A stretch of DNA of 12,546 nucleotides, from assembly GCA_947450015.1 (NCBI GenBank), contig CANFUB010000050.1, positions 1 to 12,546 of the forward strand, given 5' to 3'. The first letter of the stretch is position 1; each line of letters opens with the position of its first letter. The notes below the pieces were generated by a model that searched no databases, was not told the origin of the DNA, and worked only from the letters and a program-made list of their open reading frames with translations. Shown here in pieces: positions 1-7,498 of the stretch. The stretch comes from Bacteroidota bacterium (GTDB lineage: Bacteria; Bacteroidota; Bacteroidia; NS11-12g; UBA955). The translations under genes were made by a program, and so were the position numbers.

Positions 1-1691
1 TTATCTAATCTTATCAATTTTTCTGCCAAAAGTTTTTCTTTTTCAATGTATCCGCTGTATTTGATGAGAATTTCTACTTCTTCTAATATTTCCTTGTTAA
101 ATGAATTAAGTTGAGGTAACATATCCAAAAAATTAAATATGCTTATTTGTGGGCGAGTAATAATTTTATCAAGTTTTATTTTTTGATTAATTTCAGTAGT
201 ACCTAGTTCAATTAATTTTGAATTTACAATACTAGGTTCTATTGAATAATTTTGAATATATTGGTTTAATTCGTTAACACTGGCTTCCTTTTGTTCTAAT
301 TCATGGAGTCGTATTTTTGAGGCTAAGCCTATCTCAAAACCAATGCGTGTAAGTCTTGTATCTGCATTGTCTTGTCTTAATAGTATTCTAAATTCAGCCC
401 GTGAAGTAAACATTCGATAAGGTTCATCTGTGCCTTTGTTAATTAAATCATCTATTAGAACGCCTATATAAGCTTCAGATCGCGACAAAATTAAAGCCTC
501 TTTTTCATTATTTTTTAAATGGGCATTTATACCAGCCATTAAACCTTGGCATGCAGCTTCTTCATAACCAGTTGTGCCATTTATTTGCCCTGCAAAATAT
601 AAATTCTCAATTAGCTTAGTCTCAAGTGTTTGTTTTAATTGGGTAGGTGGAAAGTAATCATACTCTATCGCATAACCAGGTCTAAATATTTTTGCTTTCT
701 CAAAGCCTGCGATTTGTCTAATGGCCTTAAACTGTATGTCTTCTGGTAAGGAGGTTGAAAACCCATTAATATACATTTCTACCGTATTCCATCCTTCCGG
801 CTCTACAAATATTTGATGCCTGTCTCTTTCTGCGAATCGGTTTATTTTATCTTCTATTGAAGGACAATACCTAGGGCCAAGACCTTTTATACTGCCATTG
901 AACATAGGCGAGCGATCGAACCCTTCCCTTAATATATCATGAACGGTATCGTTCGTGTAGGTAATGTAACATGGTAATTGTCGCTCTAAAGGTTTTGTTT
1001 CGCTTGAAAATGAAAACTTATTCCAATCCGTATCTCCATCCTGTTGTTCCATTTTAGAATAATCTAGACTTCTACCGTCAACTCTTGGTGGAGTTCCAGT
1101 CTTCATTCTTCCGGATTCGAATCCAACTTTCTCAAGACATTCTGTGATGCCCTTACTGTTCTTCTCAGCCATTCGTCCGCCCCCAAAGTTTTTCTCGCCA
1201 ATATGGATTAAGCCATTTAAAAAGGTACCACTGGTTAGAATTATACTCTGCCCTTTTATAGTATAACCAAGACCTGTTATAACACCTGTTGCTTTTTGAT
1301 TCTCAAAGATTACTTCTATAACATTATCTTGAAGAAAGTCAATGTTGGAATTTTGTTCTAGTCGCATTCGCCACTCCTCAGAAAAACGCATTCTATCTGA
1401 TTGAGCTCTTGGGCTCCACATAGCTGCCCCCTTTGATCTGTTAAGCATCCTAAACTGGAGCATAGTTAGGTCAGTAACTATGCCTGACATACCGCCTAAT
1501 GCATCTATTTCTCTAATTATTTGGCCTTTTGCAACGCCTCCCATTGCAGGATTACAACTCATTTTAGCTATCGTTTCCATGTTCATTGTAACGATTAGAA
1601 CATGTGAACCCATTGTTGCAGCAGCATGTGCAGCCTCGCAACCAGCGTGACCAGCCCCAACTACTATTATATCATATTTATCTAAGTACAT
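1..1691 (-). CDS. mnmG: tRNA uridine-5-carboxymethylaminomethyl(34) synthesis enzyme MnmG, 3' end cut by window edge
   Basis: MnmG is an FAD- and NADH-dependent cytosolic enzyme that works with the GTPase MnmE to install the carboxymethylaminomethyl group on U34 of certain tRNAs. I translated the frame from the ATG at 1691 to the window edge without a stop, giving 563 residues of a family usually about 620-630 long, so only the extreme C-terminus is missing. Visible marks are the N-terminal FAD-binding GAGHAGCEA (residues 12-20), SCNPAMGGVAKG (45-56) with Cys46, and RYCPSIEDK with Cys276, matching the two conserved cysteines of the family. The last visible part (KYSGYIEKE) is the typical C-terminal helical region that contacts MnmE/tRNA. 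It follows ybeY by 21 bases, and a parS-like palindrome fills most of that gap. No frameshift was seen. Confidence 0.97.
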   Translation of the reverse strand, partial: MYLDKYDIIVVGAGHAGCEAAHAAATMGSHVLIVTMNMETIAKMSCNPAMGGVAKGQIIREIDALGGMSGIVTDLTMLQFRMLNRSKGAAMWSPRAQSDRMRFSEEWRMRLEQNSNIDFLQDNVIEVIFENQKATGVITGLGYTIKGQSIILTSGTFLNGLIHIGEKNFGGGRMAEKNSKGITECLEKVGFESGRMKTGTPPRVDGRSLDYSKMEQQDGDTDWNKFSFSSETKPLERQLPCYITYTNDTVHDILREGFDRSPMFNGSIKGLGPRYCPSIEDKINRFAERDRHQIFVEPEGWNTVEMYINGFSTSLPEDIQFKAIRQIAGFEKAKIFRPGYAIEYDYFPPTQLKQTLETKLIENLYFAGQINGTTGYEEAACQGLMAGINAHLKNNEKEALILSRSEAYIGVLIDDLINKGTDEPYRMFTSRAEFRILLRQDNADTRLTRIGFEIGLASKIRLHELEQKEASVNELNQYIQNYSIEPSIVNSKLIELGTTEINQKIKLDKIITRPQISIFNFLDMLPQLNSFNKEILEEVEILIKYSGYIEKEKLLAEKLIRLD

Positions 1692-1697
1692 CTTTTA

Positions 1698-1714
1698 ATG
1701 TTCCACGGGGAACT
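1698..1714. promoter_or_regulatory. parS-like palindrome, copy 1 (ybeY/mnmG gap)
   Basis: The 17 bases ATGTTCCACGGGGAACT contain TGTTCCACGGGGAACT, which matches 14 of 16 positions of the ParB-binding palindrome TGTTCCACGTGGAACA; the differences are one central base and the last base. The core GTTCCACGGGGAAC is a 14-bp inverted repeat with one mismatched pair. It overlaps the ybeY stop codon and lies 6 bases upstream of the mnmG ATG. The identical 17-mer recurs at 2567-2583. The match and the repetition are seen directly. Binding by ParB is inferred. Confidence 0.5.
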
Positions 1715-2150
1715 ATTTTTTATAAAGTTCTAGGTATTTGTTTTCCATTTTTGTCATTACTGCTTTGTCGGATTTGGTTTTGTCTTTGTATCCACAAAGA
1801 TGTAAAACACCATGGCACATTACCCGAAGCAATTCCTCAAACGCAGAATTCTTAAAGGTTTTCGCATTCTCTTTTATTCTATCAATACTGATATAAATAT
1901 CCCCGCTTACTATTTTCTCCTCTGTATAATCAAAAGTTATTATATCTGTGTAATAATCGTGGTTAAGCGCCGATTTATTTATTTCGAGTAGTTGATCATC
2001 ATTGATTAAATTTACCTCAATTCCAGATATTGTTAATTTATGATCTTTTGCTATAATATTTAGAAGTTGTTTTATTGGTGTGATTGCACCTTTAAGTAAA
2101 CTTTTGTTGCCGTAAATAAGAATGTTATTTGAGTACCGTGACTGTTCCAT
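1713..2150 (-). CDS. ybeY: rRNA maturation endoribonuclease YbeY
   Basis: YbeY is a small zinc-dependent single-strand endoribonuclease involved in 16S rRNA 3'-end maturation and ribosome quality control. The 145-residue product has the family landmarks in order: LNHDYYTDIITFDY (the TDIxxF region), GDIYIS, and the metal-binding HGVLHLCGYKDK near residues 112-123. The first two histidines of the H-x3-H-x5-H motif are present, but the third ligand position is Asp (GYKD). From memory this is common in Bacteroidota YbeY. The ATG at 2150 gives a normal-length N-terminus. The gene starts 26 bases inside the end of the upstream CHU_C gene and is followed 21 bases later by mnmG, an arrangement usual in Bacteroidota and consistent with co-transcription. 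Confidence 0.95.
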   Translation of the reverse strand: MEQSRYSNNILIYGNKSLLKGAITPIKQLLNIIAKDHKLTISGIEVNLINDDQLLEINKSALNHDYYTDIITFDYTEEKIVSGDIYISIDRIKENAKTFKNSAFEELLRVMCHGVLHLCGYKDKTKSDKAVMTKMENKYLELYKK

Positions 2151-3921
2151 CGAAATTTAGTTGTTTTCCATTAATGCCTATGATGGTAGCACTGTATGCG
2201 TATATGTCTTCCTCTACATATACACCATTTAAGAGTTTGCCGTCCCATCCTTTTCTAATATCATGCGTTTCATATAGTAGTTGGCCCCATCTATTAAATA
2301 TTTGAAATGAGCTTTTACTGTAATCTAGAAACACCCCTTCTGGAAAAAAAGTAGTGTTGAATCCATTAATTTGTATTGCATTTGGGAAAAACACGATTGG
2401 GTCAGCGGTAACACACTCAATATTGCTATAGCTTGTGTCTTGCCTTCTGTAAAATTGATTAATCGGGTTTTCAATAGCCCTAATACAGTAACAAAGTTGT
2501 TGCATGTTTGTGCTAAATGTACTCTGATCACTTGCCGCAACAATACTAGGGTTAAATGTATTTAATATGTTCCACGGGGAACTTTTATTGGCGATGGGTG
2601 TATTTGTTAAGATTAATTCTTGTTTTTCTGTGTTTTTCTTAAATAAACTGTAATTATTCCAATTTAAATTTTGGTTACCCGGTGCCAGCATACTAAGCTT
2701 TAGTAATATCGTTGTGCATATTTGTGAACTGTCAAAAATTAGATTAGCGCAATTTCCTTCTGTTGTAAAATAGTATGAATAATTTTTGTTGTGAACTTTT
2801 ACCTGATTATCAATCAAGGTTAAAGTTCCTCCATTGAAATTAACTGTTTGCCAAAGGCTAAATGGATTGTTGTCTTCTGCCTTGTATATATTAATTTTCG
2901 TTAATGATGTTCCAATTTGTGTAACGAAGGTCAACTCTACAACTTCTAAATCAATAGAAACTTTGGCAATATAGGATTTGCTTGGCTCAATAATTGAATA
3001 GGTGCCCAAACAGCTGATGTTTGAACTAGATGTTATGTTCTGTCCTGTTTTTTTAGCCCTAACATAAAAACAATATGTATCTCCAAAATGTGTGAAGTTA
3101 TAGGTGAATTTTCTACTTACATTCCCATTAATAGTTACAATTGGAACATAACCTGTGTTGTTCAAATTCATGTAAACAGTGTAACTTTCAATATTATTAG
3201 CACCCCAACCAGTGTAGGCCTCCCAAGTCAAATCAATACTTCGCGAACACTCATCGTATTTATTTGAAAGCACCATTGTTGCGTGTGTAGCACTTATCAG
3301 AGACAGATTCCCGCAACTATCGTAGGCGGCAATACTATAATCATAGTGTTTTTTACTTGGATCTCTGTTTGGATCTGTATCTTTTGATTGTGTTCCTTTG
3401 GTGTTATCGAAACTAACAAATGTGTTCCCCGTATAATTGTAAATGATGTATCCTGCCACATCTTTACTTGCACTTTTCGACCAACCTATGATGGTCTTTT
3501 GTGAAATTAACTCAACACTTACTGAATCAATGCTGCTATTTACGGGCTGTTGGTCATCAATAATTAAGGTATCGCTATAAAGACTATCGGTTCCATTGCA
3601 CGCCTTTGAATAAACCAAGTAGAACTCCCAGTTTTTTTGATTGCTAATTTTAGTTTGAATAGAATTTAAACTAAAATTAGTGGAACCACCAAGGTATTTA
3701 AAAACACTCATAGCATCCTCTCGGCCATATATACTAAAGGATGTAAAGGTGTTGCAATTGTCGGTGGGCTTAAACCACAACAGTGTTACAGTGGAATCAC
3801 TTTTATTTAAACAAGCCCTGCGCATCCTAATTCCACCCTCAACAGCAAATCCATTCAACTGCAAAAAAGCAATTAATACAACGAATGATGCAATATATTG
3901 TATTCTCCTAAACACCGGCAA
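2125..3921 (-). CDS. secreted protein with gliding-motility-associated (CHU_C, T9SS type B) C-terminal domain
   Basis: The 598-residue product begins with an N-terminal hydrophobic signal-like segment (basic RR at 5-6, then residues 8-26). Its middle is beta-rich and contains about four or five repeats resembling fibronectin type III modules (roughly 35-120, 130-215, 222-305, 315-405, 410-505), with several cysteines. It ends with a CHU_C domain (about 508-598) recognisable by FFPNAIQING, FQIFNRWGQLLYET, GWDGKLLNG, YAYSATI and a terminal GTVTVLK. CHU_C tails route proteins through the type IX secretion system to the cell surface or outside; the role of this particular protein is unknown. The first usable start after an in-frame TAA is TTG at 3921, and GTG at 3915 is an alternative. 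It overlaps the upstream peptidase gene by 14 bases and ybeY by 26. Confidence 0.9.
   Translation of the reverse strand: MPVFRRIQYIASFVVLIAFLQLNGFAVEGGIRMRRACLNKSDSTVTLLWFKPTDNCNTFTSFSIYGREDAMSVFKYLGGSTNFSLNSIQTKISNQKNWEFYLVYSKACNGTDSLYSDTLIIDDQQPVNSSIDSVSVELISQKTIIGWSKSASKDVAGYIIYNYTGNTFVSFDNTKGTQSKDTDPNRDPSKKHYDYSIAAYDSCGNLSLISATHATMVLSNKYDECSRSIDLTWEAYTGWGANNIESYTVYMNLNNTGYVPIVTINGNVSRKFTYNFTHFGDTYCFYVRAKKTGQNITSSSNISCLGTYSIIEPSKSYIAKVSIDLEVVELTFVTQIGTSLTKINIYKAEDNNPFSLWQTVNFNGGTLTLIDNQVKVHNKNYSYYFTTEGNCANLIFDSSQICTTILLKLSMLAPGNQNLNWNNYSLFKKNTEKQELILTNTPIANKSSPWNILNTFNPSIVAASDQSTFSTNMQQLCYCIRAIENPINQFYRRQDTSYSNIECVTADPIVFFPNAIQINGFNTTFFPEGVFLDYSKSSFQIFNRWGQLLYETHDIRKGWDGKLLNGVYVEEDIYAYSATIIGINGKQLNFDGTVTVLK
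2567..2583. promoter_or_regulatory. parS-like palindrome, copy 2 (inside CHU_C gene)
   Basis: This is an exact 17-base copy of the element at 1698-1714, including the off-consensus central base, in the same orientation and about 870 bases away. It lies within the secreted-protein coding region, where it encodes SSPWN (residues 447-451). Identity across two unrelated contexts, one coding and one at a gene border, argues for a protein-binding site rather than shared coding sequence. The ParB assignment is inferred from resemblance to the parS palindrome. Confidence 0.48.
3644..3680. repeat. near-perfect inverted repeat within CHU_C coding sequence
   Basis: CTAATTTTAGTTT at 3644-3656 is the exact reverse complement of 3668-3680. 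After one mismatch, three more base pairs close the stem on a three-base loop, so 16 of 17 positions pair over 37 bases. It falls in codons for about residues 81-93 of the CHU_C protein. No T-run follows the stem on either strand, so it does not look like an intrinsic terminator. Confidence 0.6.
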
Positions 3922-5155
3922 TGCAATACGTTAACGTATTTTCTTTTAAATAATTGTTTGCAACCTCTTTTAAGTCTTCGCTACTTGTTTCATTTATCGC
4001 ATGAAAATAGCTTTGATAGTAATCTTTTTGAAGGTTTGAATCCTGAAATTGTTTAAATTTTTCTGAAACGGGGAATGCGCCATCAAAGCTTCTTAACATA
4101 GCTCCCAATAAGTAATTTTTGGCAGTAATAAGTTCAGATGGGTCGATTAATTCGGTTTTTAAACGTTTGATTTCTAGATCTAATTCAAATTGTAACTCCT
4201 TGGTAAACTTGGAATTATATTCACAGGATATTTTAAATAAGCTAAAGTCATTATAGGGGGTTAAAGAGCTATGAATACCATAAGTTAAACCCTTATCTTC
4301 TCTTATGTTCTTCATTAAACGCGAACCAAAGTACCCACCCAAAATTAAGTTTAGTAAAGAAAGTTTAAAATAATCCTGATGACCTCTTTTTGGCCATATT
4401 GCTCCATAACGTATAGAGTTCTGTGTAGCACTCTTCCTAATAAATAGTGTTTTCTCCCCGCTACTATTAATGGGCATATCAATATGTGGTTTATAGCTAT
4501 GTGTTGTTATATTGAAATTATTCTTTTTAAGAATTTCATCAATAGGTGTAACTGCTGCCCCAGTAAAGATAAAATAAGGTGAATTCAAATGCTTGCCTTT
4601 AAATTCAATAAGGTCTTCTCTTTTGGTCGAATGAATAATTTCTTGAGTAGTTTCAAAACTTATATCATGTTCGGCTCCTAATAATAACTTATTGATTCCT
4701 TTACCAGCTAGATAGGATGTTTTTTGTAGGCTAATCTCAAGCTCACTTAAGCGATTGCGTTTGTAAATATCTACTTCAGATTGAGGGTAATTTGCTATAT
4801 CAATCGCATTTTTAACAATTTGTACGGTTTCATTAATGTATTCATTTAAGCCATAAATGGTAATACTAGCATTGTAAAAATCAGAAGATTTAAAAACAAA
4901 GCCACCAAGCGCATCAATACTTTCAGCGATTTCATCTGCTTTTTTATTTGAATCGCCACCAAGCAATAAGTTTATCGCCATTGCAATAGCAAATTTATTG
5001 GTACCTTTTACTTGACCAGCATCTGGATATATAATATCAAGCTTAAATACACCTTCCTCACTATGTATCTTAAACAAGTTAGTTTCACTCTCTGGAAAGT
5101 GTGTTTTTATTTCTGAAATAACAGAAATATTGGGGGCAACAGCTCTATTCATCAT
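3908..5155 (-). CDS. M16 family peptidase-like protein, non-catalytic partner subunit
   Basis: This 415-residue protein has the M16 (pitrilysin/insulinase) two-domain layout but no HxxEH zinc motif; the corresponding N-terminal region reads NLLLGGDSNKKADEIAESI. Its C-terminal half contains GSRLMKNIREDKGLTYGIHSSL-type sequence with Arg285 and Tyr292, the R/Y pair that in heterodimeric M16 enzymes sits on the partner subunit and helps orient substrate at the other subunit's zinc. Its start codon overlaps the stop of the catalytic subunit gene (ATGA at 5152-5155), which suggests coupled translation and a 1:1 complex. No signal peptide is evident, so a cytoplasmic location is likely. A second ATG directly follows the first, at 5152. 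Substrate is unknown. Confidence 0.92.
   Translation of the reverse strand: MMNRAVAPNISVISEIKTHFPESETNLFKIHSEEGVFKLDIIYPDAGQVKGTNKFAIAMAINLLLGGDSNKKADEIAESIDALGGFVFKSSDFYNASITIYGLNEYINETVQIVKNAIDIANYPQSEVDIYKRNRLSELEISLQKTSYLAGKGINKLLLGAEHDISFETTQEIIHSTKREDLIEFKGKHLNSPYFIFTGAAVTPIDEILKKNNFNITTHSYKPHIDMPINSSGEKTLFIRKSATQNSIRYGAIWPKRGHQDYFKLSLLNLILGGYFGSRLMKNIREDKGLTYGIHSSLTPYNDFSLFKISCEYNSKFTKELQFELDLEIKRLKTELIDPSELITAKNYLLGAMLRSFDGAFPVSEKFKQFQDSNLQKDYYQSYFHAINETSSEDLKEVANNYLKENTLTYCIAGV
3925..3940. repeat. 16-bp perfect palindrome at the M16/CHU_C junction
   Basis: AATACGTTAACGTATT is a perfect palindrome located 4 bases upstream of the TTG start of the CHU_C gene and within the last codons of the upstream peptidase gene. 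One such palindrome in 12.5 kb of AT-rich DNA is not far from chance, so only its position is suggestive. Confidence 0.4.
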
Positions 5156-6390
5156 ATTTTAGGTTGGTATTTAAGAACACTATGGTTACCATTAAGCAAA
5201 TAATCCTTGCAAATTGTTTCGATATCTGATGTAGTAATTGCCTTTATTATAGATGATTCATCATTTATTAAATTAACTTGACCAATGTTGTATCCATAAC
5301 AAAGTGACATAGCTTTATTTAAGACCGATGTTTTCCCAAACAAGTTGCTTGTAAGGGCTTTGTTTTTTACTTTTTCAAGCTCACTATCAACCAAACCTTC
5401 TTCAACCATTTGTTCTAAAATTTTAAGTACACCTAATTCGGCAACTTCAAAACTTGTATCATTTGTTAATTTTCCTTCAACCACAAATAAGCCTGCATTG
5501 ATATCGCCTGTCACGTATGCTTCAATATTATTAAATAAGCCCCTTTCTTTAACTAGGATTTTAGTAAATCTTGATGACTCCGATCGGGATAGAATATCAC
5601 TTAATAAATCAAATGCATAATACAATGGATGAACCCTGTCTACCATGTGAAAGGCTATATAAATTGATTTTTGTGGAACATCAGCTTCTATTGTCTCTTC
5701 TCTGCGCTCCATTTGTTGAGGTTCTACAGGATATAAATTAGAATTTTTTTGACCTGCAGGGATATCGCCAAACCATTTTTCGGTTAAAGCAATTGCCTTT
5801 TCAAACGAAATATTACCTGCTAAGCATAAAATAGCATTTGATGGATTGTAAAATGTTTCAAAAAAATGAATTACGTCCGTTAATTCAGCATTTTCTACAT
5901 GGCTAATTTCTTTCCCTATGGTTGCCCATTGGTAAGGGTGTTTGGTGTAGGCTAATGGCCTTAAATGAAGCCATGCATCGCCATAAGGCTGGTTCAAATA
6001 ACGTTGTTTAAACTCTTCAATTACTACGCCTTTTTGAGTCGATAATGATTTTTCCGAAAAATCGAGTCGTAACATCCTATCACTCTCAAGCCACAAAGCT
6101 GTTTCTACATTTTCTGAAGGCAATGTTATGTAATAATTGGTAATGTCATTATTTGTAAAAGCATTGTTTTCGCCACTTGCTAGTTGTAATGGAGTATCAA
6201 ACGAAGGAATATTCACGGAACCACCAAACATTAAATGTTCAAATAAATGGGCAAAACCAGTTTTGTTTTCATTTTCATCCCTTGCACCTACATTGTAAAG
6301 CAAATTTGTAACACATAAATTCGTACTTGAATCTAGGTGATGAATTAGTGTCAATCCGTTAGAAAGGCTGTGGATGTTATAGTTAATCAC
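5152..6390 (-). CDS. M16 family zinc metallopeptidase, catalytic subunit
   Basis: This insulinase/pitrilysin-family peptidase contains the inverted zinc motif HLFEH (residues 48-52 counted from the GTG at 6390), with the third ligand in VVIEEFKQR at about 125-126. The N-terminus INYNIHSLSNGLTLIHH and the block GFAHLFEHLMFGGS are typical of about 410-residue Bacteroidota M16 proteins. I chose GTG 6390 (412 residues). The frame stays open to an ATG at 6501, but that extension has no family resemblance, overlaps the divergent gene and runs through a good promoter ending 5 bases before the GTG. The C-terminal region has GLFNNIEAY where an R/Y-type subunit would have GLxY, so the R/Y pair appears to be supplied by the next gene, to which this one is joined by an ATGA overlap. 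The lack of a signal peptide suggests a cytoplasmic protease. Confidence 0.93.
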   Translation of the reverse strand: MINYNIHSLSNGLTLIHHLDSSTNLCVTNLLYNVGARDENENKTGFAHLFEHLMFGGSVNIPSFDTPLQLASGENNAFTNNDITNYYITLPSENVETALWLESDRMLRLDFSEKSLSTQKGVVIEEFKQRYLNQPYGDAWLHLRPLAYTKHPYQWATIGKEISHVENAELTDVIHFFETFYNPSNAILCLAGNISFEKAIALTEKWFGDIPAGQKNSNLYPVEPQQMERREETIEADVPQKSIYIAFHMVDRVHPLYYAFDLLSDILSRSESSRFTKILVKERGLFNNIEAYVTGDINAGLFVVEGKLTNDTSFEVAELGVLKILEQMVEEGLVDSELEKVKNKALTSNLFGKTSVLNKAMSLCYGYNIGQVNLINDESSIIKAITTSDIETICKDYLLNGNHSVLKYQPKI

Positions 6391-6395
6391 AATTG

Positions 6396-6423
6396 CAAAG
6401 ATAACGATTTTATTTAGGACCAA
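6396..6423 (-). promoter_or_regulatory. Bacteroidota-type promoter of the M16-CHU_C-ybeY-mnmG unit
   Basis: On the minus strand TTG (6423-6421), a 17-base spacer and TATCTTTG (6403-6396) match the TTG-N17-23-TAnnTTTG pattern described for Flavobacterium and Bacteroides. The element is followed by CAATT and then the GTG start at 6390, so the transcript would have almost no leader. Confidence 0.65.
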
Positions 6424-6485
6424 GGAAATGCAGTATCCCCAATGGTTTAAAACTAAAACTTCCATTTCAACCATATAATTTTCAT

Positions 6486-6493
6486 TACTTTTG
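6486..6493 (+). promoter_or_regulatory. -7 promoter element of the ACMSD gene
   Basis: TACTTTTG matches TAnnTTTG and is followed by CAAAAC and the ATG at 6500. No clear TTG is found at the expected upstream distance, only a TTT near 6465. Like its divergent counterpart, it predicts a very short leader or a leaderless mRNA. Confidence 0.5.
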
Positions 6494-6499
6494 CAAAAC

Positions 6500-7498
6500 A
6501 TGAAAATTGATTGTCATGCTCATATTATGCCAGCAACCTGGCCCGATTTAAAATACAAGTTTGGTTATGGTGGCTTTATTTATCTCGATCATAACGAAAA
6601 AACCAATACTGCAAATATGATGAGGGATGATGGTAAGTTTTTTCGAACCGTCGAGCAGAATTGTTTTAATCCAGAAGCTATTTTATGGGATATGGCTGCA
6701 CATAATGTAGATAAAATGGTGCTTTGTACAGTGCCAGTACTTTTTAATTATTGGGCTAAGCCTAAGGATACTGCATGGTGGGCCACATTTCTTAATGAAC
6801 ATATAGCAAAGGTTCAAAGTGATTTTCCTGATAAATTCATTGCATTAGGGACATTACCTATGCAAGATGTTCATTTATCAATCAAGGAATTAGAACGCTT
6901 AAAGGCACTTGGGGTGCCAGGTGTTCAAATAGGCTCTAATATTAATAAGATGAACTTGGATGATGAATCCTTAATGCCATTTTATGAAGCTGCCGAAAGT
7001 CTTGATATGGCAATATTTGTGCACCCATGGGAAATGATGGGAGAGGAATATACCCAAAAATTTTGGTTGCCATGGTTGGTAGGCATGCCAGCTGAAACTA
7101 GCAGAGCTATTTGTAGCATGATATTCGGGGGAGTATTTGATAGATTCCCGAAATTACGTGTAATGTTTGCCCATGCTGGTGGCTCGTTTCCTTTTACTTT
7201 AGGCAGAATTGCCCATGGTTGGGCTGTTCGCCCCGATTTGGTAAATCTAAATGATGTAAGAAATCCTAAAGATTATATTGGTAAATTTTGGGTTGATGGA
7301 ATAACCCATGATGCCAAATCTTTCGATTACTTATTAGATTTATTTGGAGCAGATAAAATATGCTACGGTACAGATTATCCTTTTCCTCTTGGAGACCTTG
7401 AACATGGTAAATTCATTGAAGAAAACATGAATATTTCGGCCATTGATAAAAATAAAATCTTCAGCGAATCAATCAAAACATTTTTAAAAATCAATTAA
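6500..7498 (+). CDS. 2-amino-3-carboxymuconate-6-semialdehyde decarboxylase (ACMSD), amidohydrolase family
   Basis: ACMSD decarboxylates the kynurenine-pathway intermediate 2-amino-3-carboxymuconate semialdehyde to 2-aminomuconate semialdehyde, diverting tryptophan carbon from quinolinate and NAD synthesis toward catabolism. The 332-residue product resembles the animal enzyme along its length: MKIDCHAHIMP start, WPDLKYKFGYGG, VPVLFNYWAKP, GTLPMQ, GVPGVQIG, FVHPWEM, WLPWLVGMPAETSRAICSMI and CYGTDYPFPLG. Predicted zinc ligands are His6, His8, His175 and Asp292, with His225 as the catalytic histidine and Arg49 as the likely substrate-carboxylate contact. ATG 6500 is preferred over TTG 6491 because it matches the family N-terminus and fits the promoter. 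No other kynurenine gene is in the window. A related decarboxylase of the same family acting on another substrate is possible but less likely. Confidence 0.93.
   Translation: MKIDCHAHIMPATWPDLKYKFGYGGFIYLDHNEKTNTANMMRDDGKFFRTVEQNCFNPEAILWDMAAHNVDKMVLCTVPVLFNYWAKPKDTAWWATFLNEHIAKVQSDFPDKFIALGTLPMQDVHLSIKELERLKALGVPGVQIGSNINKMNLDDESLMPFYEAAESLDMAIFVHPWEMMGEEYTQKFWLPWLVGMPAETSRAICSMIFGGVFDRFPKLRVMFAHAGGSFPFTLGRIAHGWAVRPDLVNLNDVRNPKDYIGKFWVDGITHDAKSFDYLLDLFGADKICYGTDYPFPLGDLEHGKFIEENMNISAIDKNKIFSESIKTFLKIN

Noticed and set aside
3423..3438. Possible third parS-like site (TGTTCCCCGT followed by ATAATT)
   Set aside because: Only the left half matches; 11 of 16 positions agree with the consensus and the palindrome is lost, so it is treated as chance.
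3644..3680. Intrinsic transcription terminator
   Set aside because: The stem is strong but no T-run follows it on either strand, and it lies early within an intact coding region.
3680..3934. 84-codon plus-strand open frame antisense to the CHU_C gene start
   Set aside because: It has no recognisable domain or promoter and lies wholly opposite a well-supported gene.
6391..6501. N-terminal extension of the M16 peptidase with a hydrophobic stretch that could look like a membrane anchor
   Set aside because: It overlaps the divergent gene start and contains a promoter, and the family-like sequence begins only at the GTG at 6390.
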